This document shows positions 1-13,718 of a DNA stretch of 64,000 nucleotides, piece after piece. The position numbers were made by a program, and so were the translations under genes. Origin of the DNA: Atrichornis clamosus (lineage: Eukaryota; Chordata; Aves; Passeriformes; Menuridae). Under the pieces are notes generated by a model. That model was not told the origin of the DNA. It worked only from the letters and a program-made list of their open reading frames with translations, and ran no database searches. The stretch is from positions 186,001 to 250,000 of the forward strand of contig WBMZ01002654.1 of assembly GCA_013400975.1 (NCBI GenBank), written 5' to 3'. Position 1 is the stretch's first letter; each line of letters opens with the position of its first letter.

Positions 1-3000
1 ACAAAGTTTTGTTTGGAGCTTTGTAGGATTTTGAAAGAAAAGCAGAATTGTTCTTACAATGCTAATTAGTGAATATAGAACTAATCAGCAATTGAAACCA
101 TTAGCCAAATAAAATATATTAATTTCTAAGAAGAGTGTTTTCTGTTACATGCCTTTAAAACTGATTACATAAATATGGGACCACTATGTATTCAACATAA
201 AATTTTTATTCCACTCTAAGGACTCACTAAATGGATTTTTTTTAAGAGAAACTCGATCTTCTGTATTTTAAGCAGGACAAATTTGAATTTTGTCTCTGAT
301 AATAAAATTTTGTATAGTAATGTGTAATTCATCACTGTCTTAATTTTCTGATGTGCAGACATGGCTAAGATAAATAATGCCCAGCCTTTTGATTGTGTTC
401 CCATTTCAGCTGAGATAACAGTTTAATAATGCTGAGTAGATACACTGAGGTTTTACAATGAAAACCACGCAAGAGAAGGTATTTTTTTGATGTGAAGAAT
501 TTTTCAAAACATATTAAAATCCTAGGACTAGTAGAAAGCAGAACACCACAGAAAATACAAAATTTGGGCTTGGAGATACTCTTAAGCACTTCTAGACTAA
601 CAGGACTAAGGCTGGAATAGAGAGCAAAGTCTCTCTTTTGTGCTTTTCTAATTATGTAAATTCTGAATAAACAAAAAAATCTTTTCATTGGTAAAAGTGA
701 TTTCAACTAGAATGCAGTTCAAATGACTTTTTAATAGAGTCCTTGAATCCAGGCTATTATTTTCCTTTTTTGAAGAACAGTTTTCAGTAACAATGAGATG
801 TGAAATATGTGCAATTATTTACACATTGGATACAATCATGTTCCCACTGAAGTCAATTGAAGCTTTGACACTGACATCACTGGGAGTAAAAGACAGCCCT
901 GTATTTTTCAGAGTACAGCTTTCAATGCCGGAATGCCTTATTTCTTTAACAATAGAGTTGTTTTCTTCTGTACTGCACATCTCAGTCTGCTGGAAAGCTT
1001 AAGGGAATTTTTAAGGTCCTGATTTTGCAAAGCACAGCAAGCAGCTTTGATGCTTTGAGGCCAGGTAAGCAGAGCTGAGGCCTAAGTTAGTATGTTTATA
1101 GGATCCTACCTTTAAACATTTCACTGTATTATACTGGAGCTAGAATTTTGACCATCCAATATGCATATGTCAGCAGAGTATGCAGACATACCCTTCATAC
1201 CCCTTTTTCCCTGTGTTCAGGTCTGGATCAGGAGTTCAGGGGGCTTAAGGAGTTGCCTTGGGGGCCAGTAGGGAGCTTTCACATTAAGAGGGGATACTGG
1301 AATGTAATGTGAACTATGAGAGGCTAGGATGTCCCCAAAAGGGACCTTGTCCCTCCCTTTTCTGCTATATGTCTCTCTCTGCGAGTGTGGAATGAGCTGA
1401 GACAAAGTGCATGACCACCTTGGAAGCATCTCTGGAAGGATGTGAGGAGAGGAGAATGGCACTTCCCCCTGAAATCCCACTGGCAGAACATCTAATCAGA
1501 CATCAGAAAGAACATGCTTGTTTCTTCCCCAGTGTGGCCACTGCAATCAGCAGCACTTCAGTCTGGCTGAGCTGCTTTCAAGTTGAACATTTTCATACAA
1601 GACCAAATGAAGAGCTGTTTATTTGCTCTCAGCTCAGTGTCTTCAGTAAAAGAATTTTAAAGGCACCCATTTGCTTTGAAACCTCCTCAGCTGAGCTGGA
1701 GGGTGTAGGAGGAAAAGAAGCTTGAGCCTTTGGCTTGTAGATTTACTTAGGAGTATTTGCTATCTTAATAACAGAAAATCAGCTTTTGCTGGTTCCTCCT
1801 ATTCATAGCAAAAATATATCTAGTTCCTTTAAGCAGCATCTTCAGCATGGAAGCCACCACACAGAGTCCCACTGCTGTCAGAGGCACTCTGCTGGATATT
1901 CCTGGGAAAGCACAAATAAACAATTCAGTGAGCTGATGACAATCCTGGCTTTTCTGAGAGTCAAACACATAAACCCCAATGAGGGAAACAGTATTGAGAA
2001 TGACATGACTGAGGCAGTCTTACAGATGGGATGGGAAAATCAGCACAAAGATATTTGTAAGGAAATGTAATGAAGGTAAGGCTGAAATTGTGTGAAGTAA
2101 TGAGGATGTGCTTGGGAAATTCAAGCTTCATTGTGTTGAAACTTAGTGAGTTAGCAGCCACATCTACTGTGGCCAAAATCTAATTAAAGTAAATCAGAAA
2201 TTGCTGAATGGTTAAAAAGAGGGACTCTACACCGCACCAGTGGTTGCTATTTGCTTCATGGGGCTGATGTCAAACTACAGAGACTCCTATCTACTGAATC
2301 TAGCCCATACTCTCCTCTGTGTCTGTGTCAATTTGTCCACAGCTGACCCACTAGAATCTGAACTAATGGTGCAAGGCTCAGTGAGAACTGCATCAGCAGG
2401 GTCACGATGAGACTGGATCCTCAGGCACAGTTCCCATGCATCACCCCCTCCCTGTCTGACATGTCCTGTTGCTCTGCTTCTCAGGCCACAGCAGCTGTAG
2501 GAACAGCAGGGAGAGCCTGGGTGTGTTTTGTAAGGTTCTGACTTTGTATCACCTTGCCTGTTAGCACTAGTAAGAGGGCTGCAGTGAGGAAACTGGGGCA
2601 GAAGGATCTAAGAGTGCTTGGTCTTCCATGGTGCTAACCTTCATGCCCACAATCCACCCAGCTGCCTCACTCCCTCCTGGACTGCTAGGGCTGAACAGCA
2701 GCGTTAAGGGCTCAAGCCCTAGCATAGCACTTTCATTATATAGTACTAAACATAGTGTTAATTACTCATTGTACTGCTACAGCATTTTTTCAGCAGGCAT
2801 CAGTTTGCTTATTGAACTTTTCAGGGATCATTCTGTCTGTTCTACTTACCATAATTTTTGACCTGCTCATTGCAGAAGGTGAGGAAAAAGAGGGGGAGGA
2901 TAATAAGATGCTGTTACATGACATGTCTATTACAGTAATTCATTTCATGTGGCACAGAGCTGTTGCCAGTGATAAATGCATGTTCCTGGTACAATTATGA

Positions 3001-3573
3001 GATGTACCTTGAGTTTTTCAACAATAAAACTGTCAAAAGGTTGCAATAGACACAAGCACAATGTGAATCCGGCCCTTAATAACATGAAATAGCTCACAGA
3101 TTATTTTAAGAAATGGTATCATTTTCTGAGATGCACTTTTAGATCCATTAACTCTTTAGAGTTAATACCAAAGGTGTATATTGTTTCTGCTCTTCAACGA
3201 ATGTGACCCATTTTTTCTCATCCCACTCATCTGCTTGGCTAATTGATGTGTTTAAAATACATTTCTATGGAGGTTAGAGTAATGATGTAATAGTAGAAGT
3301 CTTAGCACAAGAGCAGCATATATTTCCATATAGATAGGTGGAAATCAGAGCAGTTCTGTCCCTTTCGAAATGTCTATAATGTTTTGGATGGTTGTTATCA
3401 AAAGCAGGTTAAGCCAAAGTAACCCCAAAGGCAGATAAGGTGCTCAAAAGTACAACACATCAGTGTGGGAGGCAGAGGTACTTTGAGGAGGGGTTCTTCC
3501 TTGATTGTTTTCTGAAGATTTGCGCAGCTATAAAGGACAAGCAGAGGAAGATTCCGACCAAAAAAAGTAAAGC
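1..3573. other. AT-rich unique DNA, no gene seen
   Basis: I see no gene here. The longest open frames are about 87 to 113 codons (for example 365-706 minus, 1411-1725 plus and 1786-2070 plus). They lack recognisable motifs, overlap antisense frames of similar length, and end without splice signals I would trust, so I treat them as chance. No known repeat family was recognised by eye. Confidence 0.6.
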
Positions 3574-3596
3574 AAAAAAAAAAAAAAAAAAAAAAA
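3574..3596. repeat. A23 homopolymer
   Basis: An uninterrupted run of 23 A on the plus strand, preceded by an A-rich stretch and followed by an imperfect A/C/G tail. It could be the decayed tail of a retroposed sequence, but nothing upstream (3400-3570) resembles a known SINE or transcript, and no target-site duplication was seen. It creates a lysine-rich frame at 3440-3622 that I do not regard as coding. Confidence 0.9.
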
Positions 3597-6500
3597 CCAA
3601 GACAAAAAAGCAAGAATTGTGACTGTGTCTCTGAGAAAAGCTTACAGAGAAGGCACTTTGGGCTATATTCTGAATTAAAAGACTAAAAATTTTCCACAGA
3701 GGGTTATTTCACATCAACAGGTCCAGTTTAATGGTAAGCAGTTATAGTAATCTCCAGTGGAACCAGCATGATAGGAGATGGCTGAATATTTTCACTGGCC
3801 AAGATTAATGATTCGTGCATTTTAAAATATTCCTCCCATAGTTACCATCAGCTGTAAGGTGTTATTTCTGCTTAAGATAAACACTGGTTGACGGTCACAG
3901 CTAAATGTGAAGGGCTTAGGCTGGTGGGCCAAGAGCCTTGGTTAGGATTTCACCCAGTGAAATCTGCAGTTGCAGGATTTTCCCCTTTGGTTTTAAAACT
4001 AATTAAGCCATAAACTGTACCAGGTATCAGAGTGCTTGTACCATATTAAAATATATGAACTGCTTACAGGAGCTCTTCCTTGAACCAAGATTAGTTCACA
4101 GAATTCAGTGTAGATAAATGGTTGACTCAGGAATTTTTTTGTTCTTTTTAAATCCCCTTATCGTTGAGCATATTTTTCAGTAACTCCTTGTTCAACCTGG
4201 GAAAAACAGTCAGATGAATAAAAAGTTAAAGACAAAATATGAGGATCATGGTTCATAAAAACTCGCTCTGCATCTGTCTTTACAGAATACTGTCTTCTGT
4301 GACCTTGCCTAATATAAAAACTTCAAAGGCATGGATGGGTTTTGCCTTTTACTATTTTTGTGTGCACAATAAATTAAAATGGGTAAATATTTAATTGATT
4401 CAGCTGCATGGAATGTACATGGAGGCTAAGTAATCAAAATTACACATATAGTAAGTGGGAAAATGAAAGTCATATTTTTAAAATTGCGTGTGCAAACGAA
4501 AGTTTAAAAACATTTCACTTGTGTTCAGCAATTGTTCTTTGTAATCGGGTATAAAATGGTGCTACAAGTTTTAAGTGTCTAAGTAATTTGTTTAGGCTTA
4601 TAAAAGGACAGAATTCCACTGTGTCCTTCCTACATATATTAAACTTGCAGCTTCTGATACAGAAGTTGCATTTGTGAAAGTAAGCAATGAGATTTGCTAA
4701 AACCAAGGGATTAAGGGAAAAGCATTGTGGTAGTTGGCTCTGCAAACTTAAGCACGTTAAGTGCAGGTGTGTACAGACAAGTGGATAAACTCGAATAAAC
4801 AGAGTTGGCTCACTTTCAGTTGGGCAAGATTGAGTTTGTCTTCCCAATAAGTAAGTATATTCACTCACTCTGCATTGTGCTGGCAACTTCTACTTTGTAT
4901 CAGAGTTGATGGCAGAAGGGTTGTGTCTACTGGTCTGAAAGCACAGCAGGACTGGGACTTCCATGTGCCCTCGAAGTAATGATTCAGTTAATGTACTATC
5001 CAGTCCTATTTTAGCAGAGCTAGAGATTTGAACAGCTGAGACAAAGCAGTGCAATGTGCTGCTTCCGAAGAGCCTGGTTCCTACAATGTGTGTCAGACTT
5101 GCTAAGTTTACTTGTCTTCTAGATGCCTCCATCTGAGCTAGTTGTTGAGGATCCCTTAGTCAAGACGGTGAAAAAAAGCAACAAATCACATCGTAAAATA
5201 TGCAACTAATGGAGTAAGGTGGATAGAAACGATGAATAAAATGAATTTCAGGAGTATTGCAATGTATGTAGGAAATGTTAAGGCATAATCTGAAGTGAAA
5301 GATGAACTTGTGGGAAAAAGTAACTCCATTTACTGTAAATTGAATTAGTAATTGAAGCCCAACTCAGGGGGCTGGATGGAACTTGAATGTAAAAAAAGCA
5401 ACTGTCAAACTAAGGGAGCCTCAGCAGGACTTTTCTATTTTTTTCATAGAGCTCTGTCACTTGTGTTAGATGGGAAGCAATATATCCCAGTCAAAATAGG
5501 TTTGAAGATGGACACTGTCTGTTCTGATGGGTGACAGTCCTCTGGTAGTGGATAACTGCTGCAGAGTTGATAAATTGATTCTTTGTTTTAATCTGATTTA
5601 AACCCAGATTCTTTTTTATACACCATTATGTGAGATACTTTTGTTCACGTAGGTAGTATGTATTTAGGGTTTGACTGTTGCCTGATGACATTATTCAAGA
5701 ACAGACATGGAGTTGTGCTTTTGGCTAAAACTAGTGTAACTCCTGGGGTTCTCCAAGGGCAGAGAGCAGATGCAGTCTCTGAGAAAGGTTCTGCTTTGCT
5801 TCATTCATGAATAATATAATTTCTTCCTGACTCTTTGATGCCATGGTAGGGAGATATTGTCTGATACAGAAATCCTTTATATTATTCGGGTTTTTTCAGT
5901 TTGTAATGTCTTGCATCATAAAAACAGAAGTGGGTAGTATTTAAGCACTATGTAGTGGCAAACAAAATGTGGTGCAATTATTTCTTTACAGTGAAGCGAA
6001 GTGGCTGTAAGTTATGAACATGGTAGTTGCAGAAAAAAGGAGAGAAACAAAAGATTGTAGGAATATAAAAAAACCCAAAAGTGTTCATGATTGTGAATAA
6101 AGACATTGGACTGAAATGGATTAACATGCAGTTTTAATCTGGTATGGGAAAAGGGCACCAGACAGCTGAGTACTTAGTGAAGAAAGATGTTGAGAGAGAA
6201 GTATGGAAGTGGAACAGTGCAGTGTCAATAATCTGGAAATTATGTATAGAGATAAATTATTGCCTTTGACCAAGCAAAAAACAGCTTTAGGCTGCACAGC
6301 CTCTCCACATACTTCAAACTATTGTTAGAAACATGGTAGACAAGTGGCAGAATAGAAGTGGATCTGTTATTACCTACTACTGGTATTCAGAAAATTGGAG
6401 GGGCAAGAAACAACAATTATGTATAATTAAGCAGCCAGAGTGTTGCTGTTTAACAACTGTAACATTGATCATTAGGTTGCTAAAGAAAAAGTGTTGAGGA

Positions 6501-6660
6501 AAAAAGGTGTTTCTGGAGTTCTGGAGGATAATGAAAGCAACAGCATTATTATAGTAGCATGAATTTACCAAGTACAGATCTTGCAAGATAAACTGAATGA
6601 TTGTTCTTTTTTTGATGAAATTGCAAGATTATTGGATGAATTTAGACCAGTAGTTATCAT
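3597..6660. other. AT-rich unique DNA, no gene seen
   Basis: No gene, RNA or classifiable repeat was recognised. A 123-codon minus frame at 4515-4886 and an 80-codon frame at 4890-5132 have no motif and no supporting splice sites, and are best read as chance. Confidence 0.6.
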
Positions 6661-7108
6661 TTAGATTTTAATGAAGCTTTTGACAGCAGCTTTCCAAATT
6701 AATTCAAATTGGTCAGGGAACAGACCTGTTCACATAGAGCGAAGTTGTCTGAAGAGCTGTTTCAAAAGATAATGAGAAGTGGCAATCTGTAAGACTTGGG
6801 TGAGATATCTAGAGGATGCCTGGGTTTGTCCAAGTTTTAATGTCTTCATTAATGATTTCTCAGGAAGGAAAAAGCAGCCTCTTAATGAAATATACAGTGT
6901 GAGGGACTTGTTAACAGCAGTAAGATCGGGGAAAATTTACAAGACCCTACACAAAGAATTTTGTAACGGACAGGAAATAAGAATCACCTCTAAACTCTGG
7001 CTAATTCTGGGAAAAAGTAATTCACAAGCTCAGTTACCCAGTTATTCAGTAGAATGGAGAAACCTAAATAGTATCAAACCAAAATAGTCTAGAGGAATGG
7101 GCAGAGCA
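6661..7108 (+). repeat. possible decayed LINE (CR1-like) reverse-transcriptase remnant
   Basis: Three short plus-strand peptide fragments resemble blocks of CR1-family ORF2, in the right order but in different frames. LDFNEAFD at 6661 resembles the LDFSKAFD block, FNVFINDF at 6836 the FNIFINDL block, and SLEEWAE at about 7088 the L-ER-WAE block. The spacing between them does not fit an intact element: the first gap is about ten codons short and the second about 120 nt too long. The FADDTK catalytic block, expected between the last two, is not visible. The match could be coincidence. If real, it is an old, heavily mutated copy with no coding capacity. Confidence 0.2.
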
Positions 7109-10100
7109 AGGCAGGTACAAGTGTGCAATGAGTTATAGTAGAAAAATGAGCAAGTACCATTATGGGATCACACTGCACAGCATAATGTCACTGAGCAAGG
7201 AATCTTTGTCTACCAATTTTGGTTTGACTACAATTGGATATAGATTTTCATTCTCAGAAAGAAGAAATAGGAGTTAAATCAGGATGAGAAAAAACCCAGG
7301 GTTTAGAGGGATGGTAATTGATTCCCCCAATTAAATATCTCAACTTGTTAATGAAATTCAGTCCTTGGCAAAGAGATTATGAAAATAAAATTTGTCTACA
7401 TATTTATACATACACTGAACAGGTATAAGAAAATTGAGAACATCTTAAATGAAAGACCAACCTCTAAAACAGTATGAGTAACCTAAATGCAGTAAAGAGA
7501 AAATTTCTGTGATTATATCTTGAAGACGAATCCTAGTAACTATAAGAAGAATATTTACAATGTCATCTTGAAGCACTTTGATCATTTTTGTGTTTAATAT
7601 TTGGAGCCTTACATCAGCCCTGGTAATATGGGCCTTTAGATGCAATAAGAAGGGCAAGGAAGAAGTGCCCCTAATTAGCTGTCCCAAATTTAATAGAATG
7701 GACAGGGTGAATCCTCCAGAAAGAATAATGGGATGAAGGTAAAAATAGGAGTGCCAGACCCAGGTGAGTGGTCTGCAAGTACTCGGTCAGTGCTTCTATT
7801 GCCTTTTCAGTCCAAAAAACATTTCAAACAATGAATCGAAATCAATAGTGGGTCAGATTTACTGGCCAGTCACATCTTTAAATTTCTCCATCTGCTGTCA
7901 GTTTGTGTCTTTAAAAGATGTTTGAAGAACACCAAATACTTTCACTTGCTAGCTAGAAGGTGTGTAGATTGACATCTGCCGCTGGAGATGGATTGTACTC
8001 ACCTGCTGATGGCAGAGTTGCAAAGACCATACTGTCCTTACTGGAAGCTGCAAGAAGCACGGGCAACAGAATGATCTGGGCTTACTGTCCCTGCTACCAG
8101 AGCCTAAGATCAGCCCATAATCAACCTTACCATAGTGATTGCCAGAAGGGATAGCTTTGGGGTAAGTATTGACAGGAAAATATAAAGCTTATAATTTAAT
8201 GTTAATTTATTCCCATCTTTACCTTTTTTTGTGTGTGTGATTGTGGCTATAACTTGAAACACTCTTACTTACCTCTGATTTCTAAACCTCAGACTCTCCC
8301 AGGAACAAATTACAGCAGTGCTCAGAACCTCACCTCATTGGTAATTGAAAGCACTTTGAGCATCTTAAAAACGAGATCTTGATGCACAGATAAATGTGGT
8401 GACACATTACAATATTGCCCTCTGAAAGTGTGCAAGATATTCCTGGCTTGCTGCATATTACATAACATAGCCATTAAATGCAGATTATCTTTCAAAGGAG
8501 AGGCAGAGATTAATGAGTCAAACAAAAATGATGAATTAAATGAGCCTGATCAGACACACTTGCAAAATTAGCTAGCAAAGAGTTCTAAAGAAACTAGAAA
8601 TATTAGAGCTAGATTGCTCAAACAAGATTTGAAGAAGAATGGCAATGCATATAAACATACATTATCACATTTTAGTATTCTTATTATATTCTTTTAATTT
8701 TCCTGTCAAATGCATAATGCAAAGACATTGCAGGCATTACTCTGCAAACAGTACTTTGGGCAAGAAAAAGGGTGACTGCCTTCTCTTATATTGAGTACTG
8801 AGACTCTGCTGGATTCTGACCCTGTGCTGGAGAAAGCTCCAGTGGGGCTGGAGACTGCAGTGGGACTCTGCAAATCCAGAAAAGTCTTCCCTTGCAGTCA
8901 GGCCAGATCAGAGCTATAAATCAAAGCCACTGATTTGCTCTGTGTCTTTAGGCACATCATTTATCCCTAGCAGAATCCAAGTCATTTAGCCTCTGCATAA
9001 TAATACTTAACCTCCGAGGGATATTGGGAGGTCTGAGTATTGAAAGGTGGGAAAAAGTTCAGACAGTCTTTAGTAGAAGTTGTTTTGTGAATTCAAATTT
9101 GTCTTGTTTTAACATGCTGTGATGAACAGTATGATTTGCTTTGTACCACTCTTAATGCCCATTTCCTGCTCTTATCTGCTAAGATTTCCTTGTGTCCTGT
9201 CAAGGCTGTCACTGATGCAGTTGTTATCCAGCTGTAACTAACACTGACCTTGAAACAGAAGGTTAACACCTCCCCAACCTCTTTATGTTCATGCAGTGTT
9301 CTGCAAAGGGACACACTGTGCAACAGGCACACAACCGGCCTTTGAAGCATTTCATGGGATCCCCAGACTTCTGGGCCACATTTACTGACACAGTGCAGTA
9401 ATGTGGTCCCTCCAGTCCAGTTCTCAGCCTGACTCAAAAGAAACTGCCTGTTTGGGTTTTTTTTATGTCCCCTCTGTAATCAGTTTGTCAGCTCAAGGAC
9501 TGCACCGTTCAAAGGGACTGAGCGGCTGGCACTCCTCTCTCTCCCACAGGTACAAACTGTTCTATTGTCCCAGTCTCACTGATTAACACGGTTAAATTAA
9601 GCAGCAAATTAAACTTATCTGTAGTTGTTCTGTCTCAAAACTAAAGAAAGGCTTTTGTTCCTGTAATCTTGGGTATTTTTTCCAAATCCATCAGTAAGCT
9701 GAATAAAAATTGTATGTCTGCCTACCAGCTTTGTACAGCCTTCTTATGGACACTCCTGGCTGCAATAACAGTACCTCTGCAAAAATTTGCAAACTGTATA
9801 CTCAGTGAAGACTGCCAAGATGCCCTGCTGACACTACTTCAATTACCATATCATCTGTTAAATGGCTGCATATCTTACTGAGATTCCTTTGGTGAGGGAA
9901 ATCAAGACACTGGCTCCACCAGGCTGAATACAACCACTTTTCTTAATTTATGTAAATCTCTGAGATCAGTCAAATTCCCAGTCTATGTTTCTGGGACTCC
10001 ATCCGTCATCATGATGATGTCTTTATCAGTTGATGCTAATGCTGCTGTTTCTAATTTGAAAGCTAAGAGAAGATGTGAAAATTGACGGATAGATAAATAG

Positions 10101-13100
10101 CTGCTACCCTTGAGATTTCTTAGTCTTGATGGAGCTGGGGCTGACAGGTGTGTGGAGAGTCAACTCAACAACTTCCTGACTGTGTTTTTAATTATATTCC
10201 CCATATTTATTTTTGTAATAATTCAGTATTTAGTGTTAATGTTTCAAAATATTGTTGTAAAAGGTCTGTGATCTGAAACAGTCTATCTGGAGCTTGAACC
10301 AAAAGGAATACATTTTCTGAGAATGGGCAATAGAAATCACTGGAGAAATTGAAAATCGCATGCTTGATCACTGACAGAAGCATTGGCCTTGGAAAATGTA
10401 ACTCTAGCAAAAAGAGGAACATACAAGAGCTATGTGTGGCTGTGCTGACTGCAGCACTGTTTAATTGACTTGGATGGTTGACCTTCCTGGATACATTCTA
10501 ATGTGAAGGATTTTCATTGTGCTCTAAAAAGAAGATGGAGAGGGCATTGAGCAACGTGTCTGGAAGAGCCAAAGCAGGAAAAAAGCTCTGCCACTGCAAT
10601 TTACATCTGCTGGCAGAGGCCTGGGAAAGGGAGTTTTAGCTGCAGGTAGGCTGCCTGTCGGGGAGCTTGTGCCCAGTATTCTCAGAATGGCACAGGACAC
10701 CAACCAGGCTGTGACTGAAGATGGAATCAAAAAGCAGCTGCTCTAGGACTGACCTTCCTGAGGCTCTTCCTCCTCTCTCCTCCCAGCAGTCCCTGCCATC
10801 AGTTTGTGCTGGTGACCGTGGAGCCCTTTTCTGGGTGTGCAGACAGATGGGCTGATGTCTTTCATTGACACAGGGTGCTGTGGGGAGTTGGGCTTGCTGC
10901 TGGCTCTGTCTGTGCACTGGCTTCCCAGCCTCAGTGCTGGACACCCCTAGAATTTGCCAAATATCTCAGTAAAAAAGGTGGTCGAGGTATATTTATGCTG
11001 TGGAAAAACCAGTTAATTTTTTTCCTTGGTTCAACTTAGCTAATAGTAATTTTTTGACACTTTCATCTGTTACTCACACAATTTTTGGCACTGCTGATTC
11101 CCAGGAGTTAATTGCTCCCCACAGCAACCTGAGAGATAAGCCAATATAATTTTGGGAGATAGCTACCAAATCTTTGTACATTTTCCCTTTGGGAAAGATG
11201 GAGACAAAGAAATCCAATGGCACAGCACCTCTTCCAGAGTTGTGGTGCTCTGTTTCAAGCCAGAGTGTCTTGACAAAGCAGCAATAATTTCAGTGGTTAG
11301 TGATCTCATGGGAAGAGCAGTGCTGCCTGATCAGAGAAACACTTCAAAGCACTATCAAAATTATGATAATTCCTTCATTTAAAAACTCTTTCTGGCTTCC
11401 TATCAAAGTGTATGCTTACACTGTAGCTACACAAGTGTTATTACAGATAGCTTTACGCTAAGTGTCACTTTCATAACAGGACAAATAAGCAGATAGTTTT
11501 CCACATGCTGCCTCAGACCCAAGGACCTTCAGACTGCTCACAGGCAGTTCTCACATGATGTTTGCAATCTTTAGTTCATATTTCTAGTATAATCTTCTCT
11601 AGCTTCGTACTATGGTCATTTTCAATTTCTTAATTGAATCCTTCTTGTTTGAGAGCCTCCAGGGAAGACCCATGGCTAGAAATTACTCTCCTTGAGGACT
11701 CACATGCAAATACTATCATTTCAATTAATGGCACTTCTGCTTCAGAGTAAATTCAAATATATGTTCTTGGGGCTAATCTTCAAGGACGTTCATTCGCCTT
11801 TTGTGAAGTGTAGAAAAACCCTAGTCCACATTTTTCTTTTGAAAGACCAACTGATCCCATTGGATATTTATAGCCTACATCAGCTAACACCTGGTGAAGG
11901 CCACGGGTTGAAGTCCAAACTTCCCAAAGGACAATAGATGTCATGGTAGATGATGACTTACTGCCTCTTCAAATCATGGTGATATTGTGACTGCAGTCAC
12001 TAAAACGTTCCCAGTGATTGGCATTACCAGACAGAACAATTCACTAAAAGAATATTATCTGCCACCAAGAGTATTATTTTAGAGTATTTAATTACGAGCA
12101 TACAGACAGCAACTGTCTTTTAAGCCAAGATGGCATAGTAAAAGTTAATACAGTCATTTTTCTTACATGGTAAGCAGGCATATTTAGCAAAAGAAGAGTG
12201 TCATTTTCTATCAAATAACTTTGATCAAGAATAATGACTTTCCTTCAAACTCCAATGTTTCTTCGGATCTCCATATTTTCTGTAAAAACTAAGGTTTTAA
12301 TTATATTCTTCTTCCCTAGAGAAGGACTTTTATGGAAAGAAATCTTGAGCCTTGCAGCACTTCAGCATTATATCCTTACTTCCCATTATTAGCGTAATTA
12401 AACAAGTTGATTTCACAGAGCCTATGGACACATTTTTATTATAAATTGCAGGAACTCTAAGAGTAGATCCTGCAGAGTTCTTTCCACAGGATCCTCAATG
12501 TATTCACTCTTCTTTCTTTGTCTACATAGTGGGACTACAAGAGAACAGTTTTCCAAGGGATTGCTCTCTACTTGCATTTTGTTGGGCAAGACATTAATGA
12601 TATTCAAAAGAACTTATTAGGCTTGTCCTACTACTTTTCCCATGAAATTAATTGTACATTTCTCCTTATTCCCTGGAAGCAGAGTTATCCAAAACTACTG
12701 CCATCTAACTTTGTGAATTCTGAGCAGCTTGCTCAATCGATATTTATTAAATGATCAGTCCTAACAATGAATTGTAGTCAAAATCAGTGGTAGGCCTAAA
12801 ATGTAATATTTTTAATTACTAGAGATTTAATCAATCAAAGAAAACAGTGAGGCAAAATAATGAGAGGTTGAAATACTGCACATGAATCATTTTCATAGTC
12901 TAGTTAAGCTAAAAGTAACAACACAGTCTTTGTCAATCTTGGCTGCAACAAAATGCTACCATGCTGAAATAAGAATCAAATTTCACATTCTCCATCACAC
13001 GGGGCAGAAGAAAGCAAATGAGATAAATTACAGCCTGAAGTTCCAAAGGAAGGCACTTGGGGGATAAATGTATCTCCATATTGCCAAATACAGCCCTGCA

Positions 13101-13698
13101 CGTGTTTTCCATTGCATTAACAATGCATACCACAGGGGAGAAAGGTGTCAGCTGACTGAATTAGTTTTCAGGGATCAACTACTTCAAGGAGAGACAGAAT
13201 TTGTGTTTCAGTGTACCACATTTTGAGTGAGCTGTGTCCTGACAGGAGAGACCAAAAACGCAGTCAGCAGCGATAGCAATATATTTCACTATTGATAGGA
13301 TAATGGAGGGGGAGGAAGCAAAGTGTTTCAGAAGTTAAAGTAGAAGTGTGAATGCACCACAAATATTTATCATCATGTTTTCCTAATAAAATTAGTTATT
13401 TTGATATACAAGTAGTAAATAGTACTTGAACCAAAGGAAAGTGAAGGTTGAATTCTGGTGTCTTGATTCATGAAAGGATTGCTATCTTTATATATTTTCC
13501 TTTCTACATTGTAGAAAGTTACTTATGGTAAAGCAAAACCGAAGTGCCATCTCTTCAGGTTGAAGTGCCAAAGAGTTGTGGCATTATATATGGGCATATA
13601 TAAAGGAGAAGAATTATATGGTTCAGAATTCCAGCACATGAAGTATGTAGTGTTAAAATGTGACACAGTGAGTGTCACAGGCTCAGGCTGACAAGTAG
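7109..13698. other. AT-rich unique DNA, no gene seen
   Basis: I recognised no gene or repeat family. Slightly GC-richer patches occur near 8800-8900 and 10600-10950. The minus frames at 9093-9437 (114 codons) and 10636-10944 (102 codons) lie in or near such DNA and carry no recognisable domain. Confidence 0.55.
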
Positions 13699-13718
13699 TG
13701 TGTGTGCGTGTGTGTGTT
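13699..13718. repeat. short (TG)n microsatellite
   Basis: About ten TG units with one C interruption (TGTGTGTGCGTGTGTG-type). This is a simple repeat that may be length-polymorphic. Confidence 0.85.

Noticed and set aside
3440..3622. A plus-strand frame ending in a lysine tail
   Set aside because: The lysines are the A23 homopolymer, and the upstream part has no similarity that I recognise.
7960..8166. A possible exon ending at GGTAAGT (about 8160)
   Set aside because: The donor-like site is good, but the only long frame reaching it stops at 8154, just before the site, and no acceptor with coding sequence was found.
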